Shown in pieces: positions 36,407 through 48,339 of a DNA stretch of 64,000 nucleotides. Below the pieces are notes generated by a model that was not told the origin of the DNA, searched no databases, and saw only the letters and a list, made by a program, of their open reading frames with translations. Each line of letters starts with the position of its first letter. Within the stretch, counting starts at the first letter, position 1. The stretch covers positions 25,562,365 through 25,626,364 of the forward strand of contig JACDQD010000007.1 in NCBI GenBank assembly GCA_019843655.1, written 5' to 3'. The position numbers and the translations under genes are program-made. The stretch comes from Lethocerus indicus. Its lineage: Eukaryota > Arthropoda > Insecta > Hemiptera > Belostomatidae.

Positions 36407-37199
36407 CAAATACTTCGCAATACTCAACTTCGATTATAAGCAAAATGACTCAAGGGTTGCAAAAACTGGCATAAAAATAGTGATAGTTCTGCTTTCAAAC
36501 TCTTCCCTTTGAATACCATCGCTGTCTACTGACGAGAAATCGGTCCGGTTTAGAAAGAAATTTAAGTCCGGAAAGTAGAATTTTCGGAGGTTTACAGTTG
36601 ATTAGGGCCCTGAGGGATGTAGGAGGAGGTTAGGGCCGGTTGAAGGCCGGCGCCGTAGCGACTGGCCTAAGGGGGCCACCTGTCACTTTTTCTTTACACC
36701 TCTCATTCTTCTTCTTTCATGCCTTTACTCCTCCCAAACAGTTCTCCGTTAGCGACACTCTATTTTCACGTGAAATATATACAATTCTATACACGGACTA
36801 ACACCCAGGTTTAGTTAGTACTTTCCAGGGGGGGGAAACATTGCTAACATTGCTCCGAGAACAATTACATAGTAAAGTGTGAAAATATAAGGGTTGTCGT
36901 CCCCGAGAAGGGAGTTTTCCCTAAACACCAGTGGACGACGCCAAGAATAAGCCCACGATAAAGAAGATAATTGCACCGATAATTAAGACTGCGTATACCA
37001 ACATGACTGAGTGTTCGACTAAAAGGTAAAATCTACTGGGAGTTATTAAAAATCTCTTCGGAGGGTTCGAAACCCGCGTGGTCACGTAAGCTTCCAGACT
37101 AAGTCGTGATAAACAGCCAGGAATAAACAAAACCGATCTATTTTGCGAGTGTAGACAATTCTGTACGCAGTGTCGGAGAGTTTTACTCGGAAACGAAGG
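36407..37199. other. no recognisable feature
   Basis: Nothing supported. Confidence 0.4.
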
Positions 37200-37270
37200 A
37201 AACGTTTACCTGAAGTAGATTCGCGGATAGAAAACCGAGGGGAAGGAATGAGCCCAGGATGAAGAGGGGC
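37200..37270 (-). repeat. family B outer portion
   Basis: cctgaagtagattcgcgg, aaccgaggggaaggaatgag, then aggatgaagagg, matching 41106-41160. A CAG|GTAAAC on the minus strand at 37210 falls inside this repeat and lacks a good pyrimidine tract. Confidence 0.5.
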
Positions 37271-37289
37271 AAAATAGTTCATAATTAAA

Positions 37290-37308
37290 TATAATAATAA
37301 TAATAATC
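37290..37308. repeat. short (ATA)n microsatellite
   Basis: About six ATA units. Confidence 0.8.
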
Positions 37309-39539
37309 ATAGTAGGAAATGAAGTGTCATAAAAAACGTAAACTGAACAGAATCAAACGACGAATAAACGTCCCCACGACAACAGACTGAAGCACTGTGT
37401 ACATAACTGATAACTTACAATGAACGCGTTTGTAAGGAATTTATCTACACACCACACATGATAATATACGCGGTATGAAGTAACATGGGAAATTCTGCCA
37501 TTCTTGGTCTAGACGGTTTCAATTCATTTATTGTTGTTAATGTATTTTTCGATTAATGTCGACCGCCAACGCGTATTTCGTTATCATATAAACGCGAGGC
37601 GCGGACTGCAGCACTGGTAATAGTTGAATTATCCATAACCTACATTGAAATTTAATATTGTACCGCCATAATATTTAATAGAGGGTATCGCAATGTTTAT
37701 CCCCGAATAATAATTCAGGGCATAATATTATAATACAGAGAGTACTTGCAGTTGAAAGGATCCTACGGCGCTATCTAGCGGTGGTAACGTAAAGAAAGTT
37801 CTCCAAAGAACAGAATGGCGTCCTTTAGTTACAAGAAATTGAATATTTCCTCGAGCTTATTAATTATTTTCCGACCACCTTTGCATAAATTGACACAGTT
37901 TCAGAAATATTTGAAATGATATAGATAATAAACTAACCGGATATAATACCGTCGAAATTACGTCAATTGCATTTTTTGCAGCGCATTAAAAATATATTTT
38001 GATATGCTGAAATCCGATTACTGAATCCTAAAAAGTCCAGGTCGGTAGAATTTTAAGAGATTTTTTATATAGCAGGTATACAGGTTTATTGACCCGCGTT
38101 TGTACATTGTAAACAATACCCCAGGTATATTTAAAGGTAAAATAAATTTACTCCTCAATTTTTCGGGTTCACTGTAGGCGGTCATTGTAGGCGAAAACTC
38201 TTCGGGTTAACGTGGTAAGGCACAGACGAAGAAACACAGAAAGGTATTCAGTTTTCCTTAAAATAGGTAGTCAACTGTAGTGGCATCTAAAAGTGTATCA
38301 AAGCAGTCGAGTGCTTATAATCGAAAACACTAAATAAATAAAATTTTCCAAGGGGTATATACATTTCATTTCAAAAATATATCCCCCTATTGTATATATC
38401 TGCCCCCAATCGCTCACTGCGCCCTTACATTTGCCGCCGCCTCCCAATTTTCTCCATTCCTCCATTTCACCCTCCTGTCATTTTCAGAGACTCCCTCGTC
38501 AAATCGGAAATGGCAACCGGCATCAATTTTTTTTTTTATTTTTCAGAACAACGCCCTATCATATTGCGGACGCGCGGCAAATCTCCATAATACTCCCCCG
38601 CGTGCGATACTCGGTATTTTAGGTATACAAAGCTGGATGAGGCTTTGCAAACGAGACGTGGGGGTGATTATATTATCGCAGTCCACAATGGGACTTTCAT
38701 TATAAAACAAAATCCGAATGCACTGTTTGAAATTTTGCGATGGAACACCGAACGAGCGAGAGGATATTATTTATTATCCTACTATCGTAATAAGTTCCAT
38801 TACGAACTGCATCGGCGGACGAAAACTGAAGTTAAAAAAAAACTGTTTTTTTAACGAAAATCCGACGTTTGAGAACGAGAGGATGGGATTCGGACCACAC
38901 GAGTGCGAAAGACATTCACTCGGGCTAGGGCGATTTTTCCGGACGAAAGATAAAAGCGATTTTCCCACCGAAAATCTAATACGGTACAGGAAAATTTATA
39001 TAAATATCTTCGGCGGGTTATTTCAAAGACGGATCGCCAAAATAACCAATCCAAAACAGCCTGCTATAAAGAAAAAGTTTACCCTACCCCCTTTATATTA
39101 CAGAAAGAATTAACAAAGGTATTTCAGCATTTAACAATGTCTTTCCATTAAATAATACGATATTTCAGTCAGAAGAATTTTATGACCGATATAATAATTA
39201 AAAATTCATAAACCCGAATTTATAAAAAAAATTTAATCGTAAATATTCTATAAAAAATAATAATGAAAAGAAATTTCTAGTCCCTTTAAAAAAGAAATAT
39301 AAAATAATTTTTCTAAATAATATTATTATTAGCAACATAAGAGTAAAATGACGTGCTGTTTCATTCAATATGTTCAATTTGTTAATTACTTAGTTACAAT
39401 TATCTAAATAAAAATGTCCGCGTTCACAGTCAATTCGATGTTGCCAACTTATTTATCAGTCCACTTATGTCCTACAGTAAATATTCAGTTCACGAATCTG
39501 GTGATTCTGTGTGGCGTCGTTATTTTACGCTCCCGTTCT
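37309..39539. other. long featureless AT-rich stretch
   Basis: No supported feature. Frames of up to 131 codons near 38718-39113 are opposed by frames on the other strand and show no motif. Confidence 0.45.
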
Positions 39540-39888
39540 TTGAATTCGTACTGACTTCGGACTGAGGGGCGCTCGTGACTGTTCTCGGTCTGGTTTTCGT
39601 GCAGTTCGTGTCTTTGCAAATCCCGTCGTTATTAACATTAACATGAAGACGTGAATTGGGCTACTGCGGAAAGGTCGAATCTGAAATGTAAATCGAATCG
39701 TCCATAAGGACGATTAGACTTAAGTCTGAAGGACTTCAGGCCAGGCCATAAGATACTTAGGTTAGGGAGAGATATGATGTGTGATTTCCACCTCCTCTAT
39801 ACCATATCGGTGTCCGGATCCAGCTCCTCCACATTACACATGTACGTCACCCCGCGTATAAATCAATACGAAATAAATAAATAAATAC
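39540..39888 (+). mobile_element. candidate non-LTR retroelement or SINE tail
   Basis: The segment ends in aaataaataaataaata (39871-39887), typical of short-repeat tails of insect non-LTR elements. It contains three back-to-back hairpins at 39696-39739 and has a GC-rich 5' part (ctcgtgactgttctcggtct). No reverse transcriptase frame is present, so it would be a 3' fragment or a SINE. The left boundary is a guess. Confidence 0.4.
39696..39739. other. three adjacent hairpins
   Basis: AATCGTCC-ataa-GGACGATT, then the 12-bp palindrome AGACTTAAGTCT, then CTGAAG-ga-CTTCAG, packed in 44 bases. Confidence 0.7.
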
Positions 39889-40112
39889 TTAGGTACTGAA
39901 GTATCTCGGAAAGTGACGGTCGTGCTGATATTTATTACGGCGATCTGCTCAGAAACGAGAATAAGTTTCTGACTAGAGTTCGCAATAGTCAAAAATAAAT
40001 AGAGAATGAACTGAAATAAAAACTTTCATACTGTCAGGAGACTAAAGCCAGGGGACAGAATGGAATGTATTAAATTTTAAAAAAGAATAAATAATTGAGC
40101 CACAAATTGTAG

Positions 40113-40206
40113 TTAGTTCAGAATTTAGGGTCAAAGACCTGTCACAGGGCAGTATGGCGAGAAAAAACTCTCACAAATAGTCTCGAGAAGTGAGAATGAA
40201 CTAAAA
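40113..40206 (-). repeat. family B repeat
   Basis: gttcagaatttagggtcaaa gacctgtcacagggcagtat, then gcgagaaaaaactctcac and gagaatgaactaaaa: the family B blocks in minus orientation. Confidence 0.6.
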
Positions 40207-40304
40207 AACAAAAGGACTGTTCGGCAAGCGAGTACAGAAAAATGGACACTATAGTGATAATTAATCCGAGACTGGGAAATATCTTGAACGAAGACCATAG
40301 TTTT

Positions 40305-40490
40305 ACCGTAGATTTCGTGTGTTTCTGTCCCTGGATGACCAAAAAACATCCAATGTGACAAAGTAACACCGCTACTGAAGATTGCGAGCGGCCGAAACTG
40401 GTCTAACAAAAGACCAAACCAGCGAGAGGAGACAGAAACACACGGAATTTATTCCAACCCCTCGCAGGCCACAAAACAGGAATTCTAAAC
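40305..40490. mobile_element. family A element with left arm internally deleted
   Basis: accgtagatttcgtgtgttt ctgtcc jumps to ctggatgaccaaaaaacatc, then a right arm and the complete right terminus caaaacaggaattctaaac. The core reads CTGAAGA but stem II (tgc) and stem III (actggt) are changed. It is flanked by sequence duplicated at 40674-40735, see findings. Confidence 0.85.
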
Positions 40491-40506
40491 AATTTCTAAG
40501 TCAAGA

Positions 40507-40530
40507 GATTGTGGTCCTGTAGACGAAGGC
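40507..40530 (+). repeat. direct repeat, partner of 40712-40735
   Basis: attgtggtcctgtagacgaa ggc, perfectly repeated 205 bp downstream. Confidence 0.8.
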
Positions 40531-40711
40531 ACCTTGTGAGCACCAGGTGGGCGGTAGCGTCTCCCAATGGCGGACAGGTCTTCCCGAGGCAGACAACGTG
40601 AGATATCCCGGACCTCCAGGAGTTGTTACGATCCACCACAACAAAAACAACAAATGGCCCCGGGAATGAAATTAGTGATAATCAATCCAGGAAAATATCT
40701 TGCAGGAATAT

Positions 40712-40735
40712 TGTGGTCCTGTAGACGAAGGCGTT
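40712..40735 (+). repeat. direct repeat, partner of 40507-40530
   Basis: Second copy, preceded by tagtgataatcaatccagga, which resembles 40253-40276 on the left of the family A element. Confidence 0.8.
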
Positions 40736-41099
40736 GTTCGTCCGACGGGCGCGTACTCCGACATGGGGGGACGGCACATGCGTGCGGTGAACGTCGGGAG
40801 TATGAGGAGTGGAAACGGTGAACGAAACGGAGGGACCGGGTTAGGCTCGATTCATATCACGTCCGCCAGCCTGGTTGAACTGTGAGCCGTTCAGAATGAG
40901 CGTGAGCCACACTGCTACTGGAGGCGGCGGGGGGACACCAACATGGCAACGGCAGAATGACACAATGAATACTAAAATGAACAATGGCGCGGGCATCGCG
41001 GCCACTTAGACGGAGAAGGTTTTTTTTAACGCAAAAAAAGGCGTCTGTCTATCTGTCTCGCGAGCAATTTTCTGTTTCCACCGCCTTCAAAACGCGAAT
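40736..41099. other. no recognisable feature
   Basis: GC-rich, no supported gene. Confidence 0.35.
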
Positions 41100-41252
41100 A
41101 TTGTCCCTGAAGAAGATCCGCGGGGGGAAACCGACGTCAAGAATGAGCTCACGATGAAGAGGAAGTAAGGGTTAAATAACCAGTCATGAGGTAGTGTTGA
41201 GAACTTTCACACAACAGGACAACCTGAAGGGAGAACGAACCAAAACTGTCTT
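41100..41252 (-). repeat. family B repeat, long copy
   Basis: ccctgaagaagatccgcggg, aagaatgagctcacgatgaa gaggaag, ttgagaactttcac, then cctgaagggagaacgaacca aaac. This joins the outer portion seen at 37200 to the core portion seen at 25367 and 40113. Confidence 0.55.
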
Positions 41253-41457
41253 TAAACTCAAGTAAAATGTATGTAATAGTGTATTATTCAACATTTGAAT
41301 ATTGTAAACCATATCCTGTACATTTAAAGGAAATAGAGCACAAATCGTTCAGCGTGCATATCTTTAAATGCGGTGGCAATAAGGGAAGGTTTGCGAACAG
41401 GAACTTGAATTTTCGCCGACCGGCTTCCGGTAAGATCGCGTCAATTTCGAATTGGTA
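41253..41457. other. no recognisable feature
   Basis: AT-rich spacer. A 16-base match (ggcttccggtaagatc) to about 7498-7513 is noted only. Confidence 0.3.
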
Positions 41458-41518
41458 GTTTCGAATTTCGAAACCACCCGAGAGTGGGCTCCATTGAAAG
41501 TTGGGGGCACTCTCGGGT
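41458..41518. other. two inverted repeats side by side
   Basis: GTTTCGAA-t-TTCGAAAC (41458-41474) and ACCCGAGAGTG (41476-41486) paired with CACTCTCGGGT (41508-41518). Confidence 0.7.
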
Positions 41519-41530
41519 GTTGTAAGGTTG

Positions 41531-41821
41531 GTGAAAGTGCCAAAGTGACTAACACCGCTACTGAAGATGGCGAGCAGCCGAAACCGGTCTAGCAAAAGAC
41601 TAAACCAGCGAGAGGAGACAGAAACACACGAAATCTACGGTATTCCAACCCTTCGCGAACCACAAAACAGGTATTTTAGAAATGAATCCATTTTAGTGAG
41701 TAAAATCCGGAAGGTAATGGACAAGACAAAAATGAGAAAGAAACTCGGGACGTGATTCCATATTCGCCCCATTAATAGAGCTCGAAAAAATGAGCTCCGG
41801 TGTACCTGCGACCGAAGAAAA
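41531..41821 (+). mobile_element. family A right arm plus 140-bp extension, copy 2
   Basis: Starts with gtgaaagtgccaaagtgact aacaccgct, then an intact ribozyme-like block, the outer arm, and caaaacaggtattttag. It continues another 140 bp, collinear with 18851-18990. After this extension the sequence reads aaacagctattctaaac, very close to the family A terminus, so the extension may be part of a longer element bounded by a second terminus. No left arm. Confidence 0.85.
41557..41593 (+). ncRNA. hammerhead-like motif, core intact (best plus-strand copy)
   Basis: gcta CUGAAGA u ggc gagca gcc GAAA ccgg UC uagc. Stem I is 4 perfect pairs, stem II 3 G-C pairs, both catalytic boxes are complete, stem III accggu is self-complementary, and the cleavage-type UC is present. 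Known Penelope-like retroelements carry hammerheads with such minimal palindromic stem III, which work as dimers. One extra U before stem II and the short stems make activity uncertain. Confidence 0.5.
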
Positions 41822-42786
41822 CAGCTATTCTAAACTGTAATATTTGTATAACAATGTCGTTATAATCCACGGGAGTTTTTATACTATAGGGTCAGAGAGT
41901 ATATGGTAGAGACGACACACCGCGTTGGCACTAACGAGCCCTTTAATTGTCCATCAATTTGACGGGGTACACGGCGACAATGCCCGCGGGCTGAAAATAC
42001 AACATCGACATTTTCTTTCTCTTCATCGGACACCCTTATTAAGACGCCAGATACAAGCGCGAAGGGTTCTTTTTTTCAGCCGCCCTGTCGTAGGGCTCAA
42101 GCACCGTACAAACCTAAGTTAAAAATATTAGCAATTTATAACTCTAATTTATAACGTCACCAATTTACCCATAACGGTTGATGAATTGAATGGATCGCGA
42201 TTATGGTGAGGGGAGGAGGCTAGGTGACTAGGATAACTGGACCGACCAAAATAAATTATCATACCTCGATGCCTGGAAATAATAATCTCTATAAAATAAA
42301 TTGCACAGTTTTACGCATAACCATAAAGTTTGATGATTTGAATGGATCGGACCCAATAAAATTAATGGAATATATTGCTACAGTGCGACCGAAATAAAAA
42401 TTATGAGTCATCGGATTGGAATTAAAAGACGTCTGTATTGCACAACCTGTTTAAATGATTGTACAATAAAATATTTGGGTTAAATCTTGTTGGCAACTTG
42501 TTGAGTTGCTATGTCCGACCGGAGACATTGGACGAAACACAGAGGGGCCTCCTCTACCCCTCGTCACTAGCGGCCACCCCCGCCCCCGCAGACGAAATCA
42601 ATATACGGCTTAAAGGCGTCGTCAGCGCACATTTTGGAGATGGGCTATACAACACCCGCCGTTCGGCTTTTATTTTCAACCGGCGCCATTTCATCCCCCA
42701 ACCCCACAACCACCCCACCCCATCCAACCACCACTCACGACCGATATTTAATGGGCCGATAGAAAAAATAATATTCTCCACAACCC
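41822..42786. other. no recognisable feature
   Basis: AT-rich, then GC-richer after 42510 with poly-C interruptions. No supported gene. Confidence 0.4.
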
Positions 42787-42809
42787 CTACTACTACTACT
42801 ACTACTACT
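42787..42809. repeat. (CTA)n microsatellite
   Basis: Seven to eight CTA units. Confidence 0.9.
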
Positions 42810-45504
42810 GGCAACTATTTCTTCCAACATGAAGTCTATATTTAGGGGTCTATTTTATTTTTGATTAGAAGCGCCCTTTTCAACTGTCTACATATTTTAC
42901 ACGGGTAAAAAAGTTTCAATTCTTCCCAGTCTTGAAGTGTTTATGAGACTAAAAAAAAGAAATAAAAACGGTATCGTAGTTTTCATGATATTTTTATTGT
43001 TATAGAAACAACATCGTTGGAACCCACAATCGCAATATTTCCAAAACTGGACCCAATGAAGGTATACGATAAAAAAAATTTTCTGCCGATTTTAAATTTT
43101 CTGAAGAGCCCAAATAGTCATTTAAGAAGAACCTATTAAAAGAAAGGTCGTTAAATATTGTGCTGTCTCTATTTAAGTATAGACCAGTTTTGATACTTCG
43201 GTATAATATAGGATCGAACCTTAGACTCCAGACGGGCGGAAATCTGTTATTTCCTAGGGGGAAAAGCGTGTTGTTTTTATTTTCATTCCATAATAAGTTT
43301 GGGAAAATATAAAAGGAGATAATGATGCCGTAATGTGTGTCTCGTATCAGTGCGAGTTCACTTTACTCAATATCACATTACGACAACTGATCGCACACGT
43401 TTTAAAAGCGAGATTACCCGCTTTCGCTAGTCTTATATTAATAGTCGCTACAAGCAATTTTCCTTGATCTTTTTTCACCGATGGAAATAAATGAAGAAAA
43501 ATTAGTTGCGTTTTAATAATAGGACTCGGCAAGGCAGACGGCCAAGGCGATCTTAAGTACACGAGAAATCAGAACTTTTATAACAAATTTAAGTCTGTAT
43601 TGTTAGTTAAAATAATTATAAAGCTGTTTCTTAACAAATAATTTTGAATATAATATTCGTTTTAATTTTTTAATCGAATTTAATACATCCTAATGTTGTT
43701 TCGTGGCATAGAGAAAAGTGTCGCCAATCATTCTAGAGTAACGATCTTTTTATTATAGCAGTTCCAATATAACCAGATGGACAACAGACCTTATAGATGC
43801 TGAATAGCATTATTTAATTGCCACAATCCAATAACGTACAATAACCGAAAATTGATATTCAGGTAAATTGACAGATTTACAGGCAGTTTGGTCGAGAAAA
43901 CAAGGTAATTAACAAATAGAGACCGATGATAGCAATATAATTTCGAATTAAAGCGTACCTATAAGAGGTGTTTAAAATTATAAAAAAGAAAAATTCAGAA
44001 CAAAAAAGACAGGGATACAAATATTGGGTCGGATTAGGAGATTCAAAACAGGCTGTCCTTGTCGCACATATCGTTCGGCACCTTTTTGGTTTTTTTCGGT
44101 AAAATAACCCACCAACAATTATCAACTGACTATTTTCCCTTTAAAAGTATGCAATAAATTTATCGAAAAACTTTCATTCTATCCTCGGTAGCTCACCGCA
44201 TATTTCCATATTTGAAGTTTGCCTCTTTCTTGGGGTGTTTAGGGGATTAGGGGACCGAATGTAAACAAAGTTATAATATTCGAAACTGATAAAACGAAAA
44301 GTTCCGATAAAGTTTCACACTTTGCCACTGGGTACTGTCGCTGCGGTCATCCCCGCGTTGACCGGACGACTGACTGCGTCATTCTGAATAGTTTTCAAAT
44401 GAAGGTGCGAACACAAAGGTGTTCCCAGAACCCAATTGTTAGCAATTATGCTTCCCCCGCCTGGTTTTAATGGGGGGACGCCACCAGGCTCAAGGAAAAG
44501 GAGTTGGAAAATCCAACCAAGAATGGTGAACACAAAAATGCTTTATCCTTTGAACTTTACATATGGCGGTAGCTGGTTTCTAATCCCCCAGTAGACCCAA
44601 TGATATACTGCTAAATTGAGGGAAATATAACACTTAATTTTAGCTCCCGAATAGGCTCTTAAGAATAAATGGGCTCATTCTTGCGACCAAACAATTACAA
44701 CTGACTGCTGCACGAAATTCAATCGATTCAAACAGTAGTTACAAATAATTTTACTAGGAAACAAGCGGGCTGTAATCTCAACTAATTACAGTCGCAAGCA
44801 TTAGAGACTGGTGCAGCCACCGGTCAACACACTTGTTGAGTGGCCATATCCTCACCGTATAGAGGCTAACGATGGTCACAAATATCACATTAAAAGGAAA
44901 AGCTAGTAAAATGAACGAACACTACAGTCACTACACAACTTTGGGATAACTTTGATAAAGTAGATAGGAGGGCCATTCATATAACTAGCTGCGGAGAACA
45001 AACAGCTATTAGGAGGGTTTGTTTGTGAAACCTCGAAATTTCATTTTTCGACAGCGATTGTGGTCTTCTCGATGTTTAAAAATTTTACGAACAGTTTTTC
45101 ATGTTTTTCGAAGATGAAAACCCGGTTAAAACCCAGAAAAGCGGACATTTTTACAATTGGTCTATGCAAATTTAAAGCCTAGAAGCGTTCCGGAATGTGG
45201 CTCCAACACATCCGGACAACGATTTCCCTCCCTTGCTGCGGCTATAAATAAGCCGATTCGGAGAGACGGAACGTTGAAGCTCATCAATGTTGATGAGAGA
45301 TTATGTTGAAAAGTGTACAAAGAAAAAATCAAAATGTCCCATCCATTAAATAAAACCGTTTTATCTACGGTGCAATTTGTGTACCTCGTAAAACGCTGTT
45401 GGTTGTTTGAAATGTTGCCAGTGACAGCAACAACGCGGCGACAACCGCAGTGAGGGACGAAGCCGGGGCAGGTGTCTGTATACTGGAATGCCGCTAATGA
45501 CGTT
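42810..45504. other. long featureless stretch
   Basis: AT-rich with stops in all frames. No repeat family recognised. Confidence 0.45.
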
Positions 45505-45536
45505 GGCGAAAAGCCGAAACGGGTCTAACTTGAGAC
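45505..45536 (+). repeat. possible family A core remnant
   Basis: ttggcgaaaagccgaaacgg gtctaac keeps the stem II hairpin, GAAA and gtct, but the CUGANGA box has decayed. Confidence 0.4.
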
Positions 45537-46600
45537 ACCCGCTTGAGACGTGTGCGCGAAGACAGAAGATGGTCGGTCGCAAGCCTGATGACGTTAATAG
45601 GCCATTGTCTATTTTTGTGCGCACAAACGGACAGAACTTTCTGGTTGTACCAATAGAGAGGTTTTTGTCGACGGTCGAAACGGATCCGGGCCAAATAGGA
45701 GACAATATTTAAAGATGACTTAAACATAATTCAATATTCACTTAATAAATGGTTAATATTTATTTCAAATTTAATGAAAATTACATTTCTTCAGACCGGG
45801 TTTTCCAAACAGGGGCGTAGCGATAACATTAGTTTTTTGTTTGTACTACTATTAAAAGAACTAATTTTAATTAGTTACTAAAAAAAGACTCCTAGACAAA
45901 CTCTAAACAGGGCTGCAAATTGATCACTTTGGTTTTTTAATTAAAATTATGTTTTGGTCACATTTAATTATATTCTTAAATAAATTATTACCTAAAGGCA
46001 AGGGTTCCTAAAGTGTGGCCTCGTCCTAGAAATGTGGTCCGCAGATCATCCACAATTTTATTTTTAGAGACAGATTGCGGGACATAAAAAAAAGGTTTAA
46101 ACACAAATGTTTCTTATTCTAATTCTACCAACGATAGAATCGTCCTTCTTCAGGACAATTTCGCCCACATTCCATGCCATATGTTTTATATTTATTTTTA
46201 TTTAGGGGTGTAATAGTCGATCTATAATTTTGTTAGTATATCTGTTCTATTTTCTCGGGGTTATTGTCAAGCATACGGCGGGTATTAATATTTCAAGAGG
46301 AGTGTGCCAGGATCCAGCGCAGATCGGATGCTGGTTCGATTCCCACTGGACTGGAATATTTAAAATCAATTGAAAATAGTGATAATACGATGATCGTCCG
46401 GAGTTCTCAGCTCCAGGTTAACCGGGAGGCCCAGTGATCTGTACCAGTGCGAAAATGCCGGCCGAACAGAGAGAACGGCAGGAGGGAGCACAACTAGAGG
46501 GGGCGTCACATTATACTTCTATTATTATTAGGTATGCTAGGTATGGGGGCCCCCCTCCCTCAGATCCTATATTTAGAGCTCGTATTCAGAACCTCTCATC
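45537..46600. other. no recognisable feature
   Basis: AT-rich. A B-box-like ggttcgattcc near 46332 lacks a matching T-stem and A box, perhaps a decayed tRNA-derived SINE. Confidence 0.35.
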
Positions 46601-46645
46601 ATTTCTCCGCCGTCTCTTCCTCCTCCGTCTCCTCCTCCTCTTCTC
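46601..46645. repeat. degenerate (CCT)n tract
   Basis: Interrupted cctcc and cgtctc units. Confidence 0.7.
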
Positions 46646-48339
46646 CTTTATCCCCGTTTGGCTATCTTATATTCTCCATCTTTTCTACCCGTATACTCGT
46701 GCACAACGCGACCGACAGAGACTCCGTTCTCCGAGACGGTTCAATTAAGATCGGTTCAAACTGATAATAATAGATTCCGGACGTGAAAAACAATGAAGTC
46801 CATTACAGGTTTTTTTTTCGGCTTAAACCGTAAATTTGGACTATTAAGGCCATTACTACTGAAGCGGACATCGCGCAATTGACCTTAGCCAAAAAAACTC
46901 GCAGTCTACACAACCATTTTAAACGGCATTCAGCTTCGGAGTCCCACCAAGCTGTCCAACAAAATAGGGGATTCCAATCAAAAGTCCTTCCAACTTTCTC
47001 GGTATGTTTCAAATCACAGTTATATCGCTTGAAATTAGCATAACGACAGTCGATCAGTTGATAATATCCCGGCTCCTAAAGTATCATCCATGTACCAATT
47101 CGTTACCTATCCATTATCCCACCCAGAACGACCAAACGCCTCTGGCCCAACATTTTCCATATAGCCAGGATACGCGTCAAAAGTGCCATCGTTATTCGTT
47201 TACTTTAGCGAGATATAAAAAAAACAATAAACTATCCACTATTGTGCTCATAATAATTGTTTGTTGATGGTACAATGAATAAAAAAGAAATAAAAGTCGT
47301 TATTGTAACACATTACTGGCCAGTTCGTCCAGGGGTTGAAATTTTAATGAATTACCATATTAAACCAATAAACAGTAAGAAAAGTCTTATGGAAATTTGA
47401 ACATCGAGGAATGTAAACTGCGTAATCCTTGGTTACACACAAGATAACCGGAAATCACGATATACTCACTTACGGTATGCGGTGAGTGGTATTAGGTATT
47501 CTGTTGTCGTAAATTCCCACGCGGTACACTGACTGTCGTTCGGGTTGATATGAACGCGATAAGAGCCAATCGTAAGGGTGATCATAACTCAATTTCATGC
47601 ATAAAATATTTTACAAGGGCCGATTTTCTTGCAAGGTATTTTACCGCATTTTCCGACCAATTCAAATTGAAATTTTATTTTTCCAACGCGTTTATCTCAT
47701 TGCTCCCACAGCCAATTCCGAACACAGTGGACTACTCAGAAACTTCTCCGTTTAATTGGTTTATACTCTTTATTGTGGCTGCCCATTGTCGCATACAGCG
47801 ACTGCCAAGGCCGACATTAAGTGAGGTGATTGCGTACAGAATTTGTACATTTGCCAATGGAACGGCTAAAGAACGGGTTTCACTTAACGAATTTGCGTCA
47901 GTGATTCACCGCACGAGCACACTGTACCCGCCCCGAACGCACACGTTTATGCGCCATTTAGGTTTCGTCTATTTCAGACTGGCGTCAATTTTCAGTCCGA
48001 ATTTCATTTCGGAGCAACAGTTTGCACGCCATTATATCAACTGAAATGGCCTAATTAGACTATTGTAGCGCTGGTTCGAATTGTGCCGGAAAATAAACCC
48101 AACCACCATGACATTAAAATTTATTGTTGTATTAAAAGTGTAATATATGTTTTAATAATATTTGTTAAATATAAAAAATTATTATTGCTTATAATAAATA
48201 AATATATTTCGACGAATAATTTTTGTAGCCCGTTAAATAACTAATAATGTTGGGATAGTATTTATTTTGACAAACGGGTGGAGGGTACAGAAATGTTGAA
48301 AAACCACTGTTTGTAGATCCATTTTAAATCCGTTTAATG
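46646..48339. other. no recognisable feature; one long unassigned frame
   Basis: A plus-strand frame of 164 codons (47550-48044) is longer than most here. Its product shows no domain, signal peptide or repeat that I recognise, and no splice sites flank it. I treat it as a chance frame. Confidence 0.35.

Noticed and set aside
18715..41755. Short protein apparently conserved between 18715-18924 and 41567-41755
   Set aside because: The DNA is nearly identical because both are copies of one repeat. Related frames in other copies appear on both strands of a palindrome, so coding is not supported.
46320..46345. tRNA-like B box (ggttcgattcc)
   Set aside because: T-stem does not pair and there is no A box. 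The same holds for 54207, 1268 and the minus-strand match at 22885. At most decayed SINE pieces.
47550..48044. 164-codon frame, plus strand
   Set aside because: No recognisable domain, no splice or promoter context. It remains the best candidate if transcription is ever seen here.
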